Origin: Pseudomonadota bacterium | GTDB lineage: Bacteria; Pseudomonadota; Gammaproteobacteria; Pseudomonadales; UBA5518 | DNA length: 12,924 nt | Assembly: GCA_022705125.1 (NCBI GenBank) | Contig: JAKJFB010000035.1 | Span: 368-13,291, forward strand | Reading direction: 5' to 3' | Part shown: in pieces, positions 7,307 to 12,924 of the stretch | Numbering within the stretch: position 1 is the stretch's first letter | Layout: each line of letters opens with the position of its first letter | Made by a program: the position numbers and the translations under genes | The notes under the pieces: generated by a model | Databases searched by the model: none | What the model was told of the DNA's origin: nothing | Seen by the model: only the letters and a program-made list of their open reading frames with translations

Positions 7307-8059
7307 ATGCGCGCGCTCCTGCTGACCCTCACGACCCTGTGCCTCGTCGCCTGCGCCAGCGCGCCGAGCGGCGGAAGCGGCGGCGGCACCGCCTACCAGG
7401 CGAGCTACGACGCGCGCCTCGCGGACAAGGCGCAGTTCGGCCGCGTGGTGATCGCCCCGATCAACTTCGGCAAGCCGAGCCGCAACTACCTGGCCGAGCA
7501 CGAGGCGCGCATCGACCGCCTGGTGGCGCAGCGCCTGACGGCGGCAGGCTACGAAGTGCTGCCTTCGGAGCTGTTCGAGAAGGCGTGGAAGGAAGGCGTG
7601 CGCAACTGGGGCGAGCCCTACAACCCCGGCACCGGCAAGCTGAACGACACCGTGTTCCAGTACGTGCTCAGCGAGACCGTCAAGGCGCTGGCTGCCGACG
7701 GCCGGGTGCAGGCCATCGTGTTCACCAACCTCGAGGAATTGCAGGTCTATTTCTCCCCGAGCGGCAACCACCAGGCGCATTTCCTCGGCGTGACCCGCCG
7801 CCCTTCCAGTCGCGGCGGCGACGGCGTGGCGGCGGACTTCGACTGGGTGCAGGGCGTGGACGCCGTGGGCCTCTACATCAACGTCTTCGACCTGCAACTG
7901 CAGCGTCTCTACAACGGCGCCGGCGGCATCGAAGTCACGGAGTACCTGAACCTCAAGCCCTCCACCCCGCGCTGGACGCGCGAGAAGACGGTGCTGGACA
8001 ACGAGAGCTTCATCAACGAAGGTCTGGACCTCGCGCTGCAGCCCTGGCTGCAACCGTAA
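7307..8059 (+). CDS. Putative outer-membrane lipoprotein of unknown function
   Basis: I do not recognise this 250-residue protein. It begins with a short signal peptide (MRALLLTLTTLCLVAC). The lipobox LVAC puts the lipidated cysteine at residue 16, and Ala at +2 predicts outer-membrane delivery. A Gly/Ser-rich linker (about residues 20-29) follows, then a compact domain. Its pattern, a VVIAPIN strand near residue 48, then a helix with IDRLVAQRLTAAGYEVLP, resembles the beta-alpha-beta start of CsgG/LpoB/TolB-like periplasmic lipoproteins. This is only a fold-level guess. The remainder has no cysteines, repeats or membrane segments. AAGG at 7295-7298 lies 8 nt before the ATG, and the frame's earlier TTG at 7265 would destroy the signal peptide. 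It has its own promoter and stands as a single gene followed by a repeat-rich region. Confidence 0.85.
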   Translation: MRALLLTLTTLCLVACASAPSGGSGGGTAYQASYDARLADKAQFGRVVIAPINFGKPSRNYLAEHEARIDRLVAQRLTAAGYEVLPSELFEKAWKEGVRNWGEPYNPGTGKLNDTVFQYVLSETVKALAADGRVQAIVFTNLEELQVYFSPSGNHQAHFLGVTRRPSSRGGDGVAADFDWVQGVDAVGLYINVFDLQLQRLYNGAGGIEVTEYLNLKPSTPRWTREKTVLDNESFINEGLDLALQPWLQP

Positions 8060-8060
8060 C

Positions 8061-8087
8061 TCCGGATTCATCCGGACGGGTGCTTTT
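8061..8087 (+). terminator. Weak stem-loop plus T-run after the lipoprotein gene
   Basis: TCCGGA (8061-8066) and TCCGGA (8071-8076) are self-complementary and pair across a TTCA loop directly after the stop codon. Seven bases later comes TTTT (8084-8087). The stem is short and the T-run is displaced, so termination efficiency is doubtful. Confidence 0.35.
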
Positions 8088-8109
8088 CGTGAACTTGCGG
8101 TTCTCCCCC

Positions 8110-8224
8110 GCCTGTGCCCCGCTGACTCTCATGCTCGGACACGCCGTGAATACGTCCATGTAGGCTCGACTGTCGCCATCCAGGCGACAGACGGTCCTCG
8201 CACGACAGCCAGCGGGGCACAGGC
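8110..8224. repeat. Repeat copy 1: 115-bp imperfect palindrome with central hairpin
   Basis: Perfect 15-bp arms GCCTGTGCCCCGCTG (8110-8124) and its reverse complement (8210-8224) bound the element. The next inner bases on both sides also pair imperfectly (about 11 of 16). At the centre, CTGTCGCC (8170-8177) and GGCGACAG (8183-8190) form a perfect 8-bp stem with a 5-nt loop. The core at 8137-8197 recurs in reverse orientation at 8461-8597. No target-site duplication flanks it and it encodes nothing. It looks like a non-autonomous interspersed repeat (REP- or MITE-like). I recall similar motifs from some gammaproteobacterial genomes but cannot verify this. Confidence 0.75.
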
Positions 8225-8460
8225 TGCGCTGCTGGCACGCACACTTCAGGGGACGAGTGGCCGATTCGCGCGAAACAAGACGCACCTGCAGAAGAGCCGA
8301 GCGCACGATCCCACGCGCGAACGCTGGCGCACACGTTGCCGAGCGGCCTCGTTGCCCGGGCGCTCGGCGGAATGTGCGCAATATCAGCGGCGAGCTGAAT
8401 GGCGAGGAGCTTGTCGTAGGGGCCACCAACCTGAGGCGGTCGAGTGGCCTTCGGTACCGC
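8225..8460. other. Spacer of 236 bp between the two repeat copies, no gene recognised
   Basis: No open frame here has a convincing start, ribosome binding site or family pattern. The stretch contains an inverted repeat, GCCGAGCG (8338-8345) with its complement at 8361-8368. A further direct copy of GCCGAGCG lies at 8296-8303. An 18-bp segment at 8374-8391 is identical to part of nhaD (1116-1133). A small plus-strand frame from 8257 to 8505 runs into the second repeat and is probably not a gene. Confidence 0.4.
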
Positions 8461-8597
8461 GGACCTTCTGTCGCCAGGACGGCGACAGGTAGCCTGCAGG
8501 GGTGAGGCGGATTCCGGCGAAGCACTGCTTCGCCCCGCCGAACGCCCGAAATCTGCGATTTCGGGCCGGGCCCCGGAGGGGGATTTACGGCGTGTCC
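8461..8597. repeat. Repeat copy 2: inverted relative to copy 1 and interrupted by an insertion
   Basis: Read on the plus strand, 8461-8501 and 8581-8597 align with the reverse complement of copy 1 (8197 down to 8137). They share GGACC, TCTGTCGCC, GGCGACAG, AGCCT and the end ACGGCGTGTCC. By eye about 34 of 42 positions match in the left part and 15 of 17 in the right. The hairpin CTGTCGCC (8468-8475) / GGCGACAG (8481-8488) has the same stem as copy 1 but a different 5-nt loop. Between the two matching parts lie about 76-80 extra bases with two hairpins of their own. Confidence 0.7.
8506..8566. repeat. Double-hairpin insert within repeat copy 2
   Basis: Hairpin A is GGCGAAGC (8516-8523) with its complement at 8527-8534 around an ACT loop. 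It is extended by GGCGG (8506-8510) pairing with CCGCC (8535-8539) across a 5-nt bulge. Hairpin B is GCCCGAAATC (8544-8553) with its complement at 8557-8566 around a TGC loop. Both stems are perfect. Tandem hairpins like these are typical of REP/BIME-type units. Confidence 0.65.
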
Positions 8598-8626
8598 GCG
8601 GCGCCGAAGGGTACTCGAGCGCCGCG
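8597..8626 (-). terminator. Stem-loop downstream of the korB stop
   Basis: CGCGGCGC (8597-8604) pairs perfectly with 8619-8626 around a 14-nt loop, 15 bp beyond the korB stop on the minus strand. There is no T-run. Its position suits a 3' boundary for the kor operon transcript, but it may simply be part of the adjacent repeat. Confidence 0.35.
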
Positions 8627-8641
8627 TGGTAGAGGCAGCCC

Positions 8642-9691
8642 TCAGCGCAGCCCGGCGTTGATGCTGTCGAGCACCTTGGTGCCGGGGCAGAGTTCCTTTT
8701 CGGTCAGCGTGTTCAGCGGCCGGCGCGTCGTCTCGAGGATCTCGTGCAGCTCCTGCGCATCGCGGTCCATGTAGAGCAGCCCGGTCAGCACGCGTCCCGA
8801 CTTCTGGTGCTGCGCAATCGCCTGCAGCGCCGACTGCGCGTCCTGGATATCGTACTCGTCGCTCTGCTTGTGCAGGCGGATCACCGAGCCGTCGTGCAGG
8901 CACACGTCCTGCGTCGTGCCCGCCGCGTAGCTGGTGCGGATCTCGTCGCGCATCGGCACGAAATCGATCGGAGTGGGATCGATGTGCTCGCGCGTGAAGG
9001 CGTAACTCTTGGTCGATCCTTCGTGGTTGTTGAAGGTCACGCAGGGCGATATCACGTCCAGGAACGCGAAGCCCTTGTGGCTGAGCGCGGCCTTGATCAG
9101 CGGCACCAGTTGCTGGCGGTCACCGGAGAAGCTGCGCCCGACAAAGGTCGCGCCGAGCTGGATCGCTACGCTCACGAGGTCGATCGGCTCGTAGGGGTTC
9201 GCGTTGCCCTTCTTGCTTTTGGAGCCCACGTCGGCGGTGGCGGAGTCCTGCCCCTTGGTGAGGCCGTAGCAACCGTTGTTCTCGACGATATAGGTCATGT
9301 TCAGGTTGCGGCGCACCACGTGCGCGAACTGCCCCATGCCGATGGACGCCGTGTCGCCGTCGCCGGAGACACCGATGTAGACCAGGTCACGGTTCGCGAG
9401 GTTGGCGCCGGTGGTCACCGAGGGCATGCGCCCGTGCACCGAGTTGAAGCCGTGCGAACTGCCGAGGAAGTAAGCCGGCGTCTTCGAGGAGCAGCCGATG
9501 CCGGACATCTTCGCGATGCGATGGGGCTCGATCGGCAGCGTGAACGCGGCCTCGATGATCGCGGCGCTGATCGAATCATGGCCGCAGCCCGCGCACAGCG
9601 TGGAAATCGAGCCCTCGTAGTCGCGACGCGTGTAGCCCAGTTCGTTGACGGGCGCCTCGGGATGACGGAAAGACGGTCTCTGGTAGGTCAT
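8642..9691 (-). CDS. korB: 2-oxoacid:ferredoxin oxidoreductase, beta subunit
   Basis: This 349-residue cytosolic subunit binds thiamine pyrophosphate and one 4Fe-4S cluster in a 2-oxoacid:ferredoxin oxidoreductase, which decarboxylates a 2-oxoacid (probably 2-oxoglutarate) to the acyl-CoA. Four cluster cysteines are in place: Cys33 and Cys36 in LCAGCGH, Cys67 in GIGCS and Cys217 in ISPCVTF. The TPP/Mg motif runs from GDGD (110-113) to NN (138-139), and YGLTKGQ.S (142-150) is the typical continuation. VHGRMP (85-90) is also conserved. Length fits the KorB type. The ATG at 9691 overlaps the TGA of the alpha gene (ATGA), and GAGG lies about 9 nt upstream, so translation is probably coupled for 1:1 stoichiometry. 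Pyruvate or branched-chain 2-oxoacids are alternative substrates; I favour 2-oxoglutarate from the overall KorAB-like layout. Confidence 0.9.
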   Translation of the reverse strand: MTYQRPSFRHPEAPVNELGYTRRDYEGSISTLCAGCGHDSISAAIIEAAFTLPIEPHRIAKMSGIGCSSKTPAYFLGSSHGFNSVHGRMPSVTTGANLANRDLVYIGVSGDGDTASIGMGQFAHVVRRNLNMTYIVENNGCYGLTKGQDSATADVGSKSKKGNANPYEPIDLVSVAIQLGATFVGRSFSGDRQQLVPLIKAALSHKGFAFLDVISPCVTFNNHEGSTKSYAFTREHIDPTPIDFVPMRDEIRTSYAAGTTQDVCLHDGSVIRLHKQSDEYDIQDAQSALQAIAQHQKSGRVLTGLLYMDRDAQELHEILETTRRPLNTLTEKELCPGTKVLDSINAGLR

Positions 9692-11571
9692 GATTTTTTC
9701 CTCGGGCTTTCACGCTTGCGGGTGATCGGGGTCACGTTGTCGCTCCCGCCGAGCGTGGAGCGGATGACGCCCGCGATCTGGCGCGCCGTGATCGGCAGGC
9801 CGTCGTAGTTCAGCACCGGCACCAGCTTCTCGTTGGCCGGCAAATCGATCTCGTTGATCAGCAGGCGGCGCATCTGGCCGTCGCGGTTCTGCTCGATCAC
9901 GAAGACCGTCTCGTGGCTCATGATGAATTCCTCCACCGCGTCCGAGAACGGGAATGCGCGCAGCCTGAGGGTGTCTATCGCGATGCCTTCGGCCTCCAGC
10001 ATCTCGACGGCCTCGTAGGCGGGCGAGGCCGTGGTGCCGAAGAACAGCGCGCCGTAGGGCGTAGCCCGGGCAGCCGGCTTGATCTTGGGCTCGGGCACGA
10101 ACTGCTTGGCAGTCTCGAACTTCCTGAGCAGCCGGTCCATGTTGCGCACGTAGGCCGCGCCATCCTCGGTGTAGATCGCGTATTCGTCGCGCGAGGTGCC
10201 ACGTATGGTGTACGCGCCCTTCTTCGGATGCGCGCCGGGATAGGTGCGATACGGGATGCCGTCACCATCGACGTCGAGGTAGCGCCCGAAACGCTCCTTC
10301 AGGCCGTCCAGCGCCTCGGCGTCGAGCACCTTGCCGCGATCGTAGGTGTGCTTGTCGTCGAAGACGAGCGGCGGCGACATCCAGTCGTTCATGCCGAGAT
10401 CGAGGTCCGTCAGCATGATCACCGGCGTCTGCAGGCGATCGGCGAGGTCGAAGGCCTTCACGGTCAGGCTGAAGCACTCCGCGGGCGTCGCCGGGAACAG
10501 CAGCACGTGCTTGGTGTCGCCATGCGAGGCATAGGCCGCCGCAAGCACGTCCGACTGCTGGGTGCGCGTGGGCATCCCGGTCGAGGGACCCGCGCGCTGC
10601 ACGTCGATCAGCACCGCCGGGATCTCGGCAAAGTAGGCCAGCCCGAGGAACTCGCTCATCAGCGACAGGCCGGGTCCGGACGTCGCGGTGAACGCGCGCG
10701 CGCCGGCCCACGTCGCTCCGATCACCATGCCGATCGCCGACAGTTCGTCCTCCGCCTGCACGATGGCGTAGTTCTTCTTGCCCGTGCCCGCGTCGATGCG
10801 CAGGCGTCGGCAGTACTTGTCGAAGCCGTCCACGACCGAGGTGGAGGGCGTGATCGGGTACCACGCCGCCACGGTGGCGCCGCCGTAGACCGCGCCCAGC
10901 GCCGCTGCCGTGTTGCCGTCCATCAGGATGTGGTCGGTCTCGAGGATGTGCCTGGCGATATTGCCGCCGCGCTCCAGGCGAATGCCGATCGGGCAGTCGA
11001 AGTTCTTCACCGCGTACTGGTGCCCGAGCTCGAGCGCGTGCACGTTCTGCGCGATCAGCTTCTCCTTGCCCTTGAACTGGTCGGCGACCAGGTCCTTGAG
11101 CACCGAGAAATCGATGTCGAGGAGCGCGGCGAGCGCGCCGACGTAGATCACGTTCTTGAACAGCAGGCGCTGGCGGGCGTCGGCGTACTCGCGCAGGCAC
11201 ATGTCCGTGATCGGGATGCCGATGTAGTGGATGTCGTCACGCACGTAGCGGATGTCGATGGGCTTCGTGGAGTCGTAGACGAAGTAGCCGCCTGCCTCCA
11301 CTTCCTTCACGTCGCGCTCCATGCTCTGCGGGTTCACGCACAGCATCAGGTCGACACCGCCGCGCCGGCCGAGGTAGCCCTTGCTGCTGACGCGGACCTC
11401 GTACCAGGTGGGCATGCCCTGGATGTTCGACGGAAAGATGTTGCGCGGGCTGACCGGGATCCCCATGCGGAAGATCGCCTTCGCGAACATGTGGTTCGCG
11501 GAGGCCGAGCCGGTGCCGTTGACGTTGGCGAACTTGACGACGAAATCGTTTACCGCTTGTTTGGCGTGCAT
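9688..11571 (-). CDS. korA: 2-oxoacid:ferredoxin oxidoreductase, alpha subunit with fused gamma domain
   Basis: This is the 627-residue partner of the beta subunit. Residues about 10-190 form the gamma domain (FANVNGTGSASANHMFAKAI near 14-33). The catalytic pyrimidine-binding domain starts near 215 and carries YPITPSTS (238-245), whose Thr contacts substrate, then QAEDELSAIG (272-281) and SGPGLSLMSE (298-307) with RAGPSTGMPT (326-335). The C-terminal domain includes VIEQNRDGQMRRLL (558-571). The gamma-alpha fusion and length match the KorA type found in aerobic bacteria such as Mycobacterium (from memory). The frame runs open upstream to 11664, but the ATG at 11571 begins the conserved gamma domain. 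The start lies 22 bp inside the end of the upstream flavoprotein gene, and the stop overlaps korB by 4 bp. Subunit identity is firm; substrate is inferred. Confidence 0.92.
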   Translation of the reverse strand: MHAKQAVNDFVVKFANVNGTGSASANHMFAKAIFRMGIPVSPRNIFPSNIQGMPTWYEVRVSSKGYLGRRGGVDLMLCVNPQSMERDVKEVEAGGYFVYDSTKPIDIRYVRDDIHYIGIPITDMCLREYADARQRLLFKNVIYVGALAALLDIDFSVLKDLVADQFKGKEKLIAQNVHALELGHQYAVKNFDCPIGIRLERGGNIARHILETDHILMDGNTAAALGAVYGGATVAAWYPITPSTSVVDGFDKYCRRLRIDAGTGKKNYAIVQAEDELSAIGMVIGATWAGARAFTATSGPGLSLMSEFLGLAYFAEIPAVLIDVQRAGPSTGMPTRTQQSDVLAAAYASHGDTKHVLLFPATPAECFSLTVKAFDLADRLQTPVIMLTDLDLGMNDWMSPPLVFDDKHTYDRGKVLDAEALDGLKERFGRYLDVDGDGIPYRTYPGAHPKKGAYTIRGTSRDEYAIYTEDGAAYVRNMDRLLRKFETAKQFVPEPKIKPAARATPYGALFFGTTASPAYEAVEMLEAEGIAIDTLRLRAFPFSDAVEEFIMSHETVFVIEQNRDGQMRRLLINEIDLPANEKLVPVLNYDGLPITARQIAGVIRSTLGGSDNVTPITRKRESPRKKS

Positions 11572-12924
11572 GCCTGTCCAGCCTTCGTGACATTGTAGAG
11601 AAACTTCTGCATGTCCCACGCGCCGGTCGGGCAGCGCTCGGCACACAGTCCGCAATGCAGGCACACGTTCTCGTCCTTGACCATGACGCGCTGCGTCTGG
11701 GCCAGAACGTCGGAAACGTAGAGATCCTGCGCCAGTTCGCCCGCCACGGCGCGCAGTTTCTGGCGCAATGCGGGTTCCTCGTCATTGACGATGAAATTGA
11801 TGCAGTCGGTCGGGCAGATGTCGACGCAGGCATCGCACTCGATGCACTTGGCCGTGGTGAAAACCGTCTGCACATCGCAGTTGAGGCAGCGCTGCGCCTC
11901 GGCGAGACCGGTGCGCGCGTCGAAGCCGAGCTCGACCTCGACCTTGCGGTCCTTCAGCGCGATCTCCTTCGGCACGTGCGGCACCTTGTAGCGCAGGTCG
12001 TCGGCGATCGCGTTGTCGTAGCTCCACTCGTGCACGCCCATCTTCTGGCTGACCAGCGTCACGCCGGGAGCCGGACGCTTGCGCACGTCCTCGCCACGCA
12101 GGAACAGGTCGATCGAGATCGCCGCCTGGTGACCGTGGGCGACCGCCGTGATGATGTTCTTGGGTCCGAAGGCCGCGTCACCGCCGAAGAACACCTTCGG
12201 CAGCGTCGACTGGAAGCTGACGGCATCGACAACCGGCATGTCCCACTTGCCGAACTCGATGCCCACGTCGCGCTCGATCCAGGGGAAGGAATTGTCCTGC
12301 CCGATCGCGATCAGCACGTCGTCCGCCTCGAAGAACACCGGTTCCTCGCCGGTGGACACCAGGCTGCGACGCCCCTTGTCGTCGTAGACCACGTCGACCT
12401 TGTCGAAGGTCATGCCGACCAGGCGCCCGTCCTCGTGCACGAATTCCTTCGGCACGTGATTGTTGAAGATCGGGATGTCCTCGGCCATCGCGTCGTCCTT
12501 TTCCCACGGCGACGCCTTCATCTTGTCGAACTCCGAGCGCACGACGACCTTCACGTCCTCGCCGCCGAGCCGGCGCGCCGTGCGGCAGCAGTCCATAGCC
12601 GTGTTGCCGCCACCGAGCACGAGCACGCGCTTGCCGATCCTGCTGACGTGCTCGAAGGACACGCTGGAGAGCCAGTCGATGCCGACGAAGATGTTCGCCG
12701 CCGCTTCCTTGCGCCCGGGCAGGTCGAGGTCGCTGCCGCGCGGCGCGCCGGTGCCCACGAAGACCGCGTCGTAGTCCTTCGCGAGCAGCGCCTTGAGGCT
12801 GTCGACCGTCGTGTTGAAATGCTGCTTCACACCGAGATCGAGGATGTAGCCGACTTCCTCGTCGAGCACCGACGGCGGCAGGCGGAACACGGGGATCTGG
12901 CTGCGCATCATGCCGCCACCCTTC
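11550..12924 (-). CDS. GltD-like FAD/NAD(P)-dependent oxidoreductase with C-terminal 4Fe-4S motifs (5' partial)
   Basis: The frame is open to the right edge (visible start KGGGMMRSQIP), so the N-terminus is missing and about 457 residues are seen. The fragment matches the glutamate synthase small-subunit / NADPH:ferredoxin oxidoreductase family. GGGMMRSQIPVFRLP corresponds to the GGMMRYGIP block after the first FAD motif. The NAD(P)-binding loop GGGNTAMD lies at about 12591-12617, and GGDAAFGPKNI with AHGHQAA (about 12126-12190) closes the FAD site. After this, CLNC is followed by a ferredoxin-type motif CIECDACVDICP (about 11814-11846) and a second, CLHCGLCAERCP (about 11631-11663), enough for two 4Fe-4S clusters. 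It is not GltD itself: no gltB is present and korAB follows with a 22-bp overlap. A role in moving electrons between the KorAB ferredoxin site and NAD(P)(H) is a reasonable inference. Direction of flow is unknown. Confidence 0.88.
   Translation of the reverse strand, partial: KGGGMMRSQIPVFRLPPSVLDEEVGYILDLGVKQHFNTTVDSLKALLAKDYDAVFVGTGAPRGSDLDLPGRKEAAANIFVGIDWLSSVSFEHVSRIGKRVLVLGGGNTAMDCCRTARRLGGEDVKVVVRSEFDKMKASPWEKDDAMAEDIPIFNNHVPKEFVHEDGRLVGMTFDKVDVVYDDKGRRSLVSTGEEPVFFEADDVLIAIGQDNSFPWIERDVGIEFGKWDMPVVDAVSFQSTLPKVFFGGDAAFGPKNIITAVAHGHQAAISIDLFLRGEDVRKRPAPGVTLVSQKMGVHEWSYDNAIADDLRYKVPHVPKEIALKDRKVEVELGFDARTGLAEAQRCLNCDVQTVFTTAKCIECDACVDICPTDCINFIVNDEEPALRQKLRAVAGELAQDLYVSDVLAQTQRVMVKDENVCLHCGLCAERCPTGAWDMQKFLYNVTKAGQACTPNKR

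Noticed and set aside
8110..8224. Insertion sequence or classical MITE with target-site duplication
   Set aside because: The terminal inverted arms are present, but the flanking bases (ccccc on the left, tgcgc on the right) show no duplication and there is no transposase.
8257..8505. Small 82-codon plus-strand gene in the repeat region
   Set aside because: It starts with GTG without a good ribosome binding site, has no recognisable pattern, and its end lies inside repeat copy 2.
8060..8641. CRISPR array or tRNA gene in the long non-coding stretch
   Set aside because: There are no regularly spaced direct repeats, and no cloverleaf with T-arm consensus was found. The repeats are two inverted copies only.
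9913..11598. 561-codon open frame on the plus strand opposite korA
   Set aside because: Biased Arg/His/Val/Ala composition without motifs, fully antisense to a clear korA.
11550..12924. Naming the flavoprotein gltD
   Set aside because: There is no gltB partner, and the 4Fe-4S motifs are C-terminal. The gene is embedded in a kor operon.

Overview
The window looks like chromosomal DNA from a high-GC Gram-negative bacterium, probably a gammaproteobacterium. The evidence is the set of proteins: an NhaD-type Na+/H+ antiporter, a YedI/DUF808 membrane protein, a YbfF-like hydrolase, a RhlG-like reductase and a lipoprotein with a lipobox. A marine or saline habitat is plausible given NhaD but is not shown. 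Nearly all of the sequence is coding. There is no rRNA, tRNA, CRISPR array, phage gene or transposase.

Layout, left to right. (1) The 3' part of nhaD (+) enters from the left edge and ends at 1199. (2) A perfect 15-bp GC-rich stem-loop (1211-1248) separates it from a convergent minus-strand pair, a DUF808/YedI membrane protein followed by a RhlG-like short-chain reductase. (3) Divergent from that pair is a plus-strand pair: a GMC flavoprotein alcohol dehydrogenase (TTG start) and a coniferyl-aldehyde-dehydrogenase-like ALDH. Together they could oxidise an unknown alcohol to its acid. (4) A YbfF-like alpha/beta hydrolase (-) converges on the ALDH, with stop codons overlapping by 11 bp. It is divergent from a lipoprotein of unknown function (+), which has a good extended -10 promoter. 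(5) Positions 8060-8641 form the only long stretch without a recognisable gene. It holds two copies of one hairpin-bearing repeat in opposite orientation. One copy lies inside a 115-bp imperfect palindrome. The other is interrupted by about 76-80 bp carrying two perfect hairpins. (6) The right third is a minus-strand operon: a GltD-like flavoprotein with C-terminal 4Fe-4S motifs (open at the right edge), then the alpha (gamma-fused) and beta subunits of a 2-oxoacid:ferredoxin oxidoreductase of KorAB type. The genes overlap by 22 and 4 bp, which suggests translational coupling.

The strongest functional unit is the kor operon. The flavoprotein may link the 2-oxoacid oxidoreductase to a pyridine nucleotide pool. 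The most unusual non-coding structure is the repeat mosaic at 8110-8626. I found no clear evidence of a wholly new multi-gene system. Positions, reading frames and motifs were read directly from the sequence. Family names come from motif recognition without database searches.
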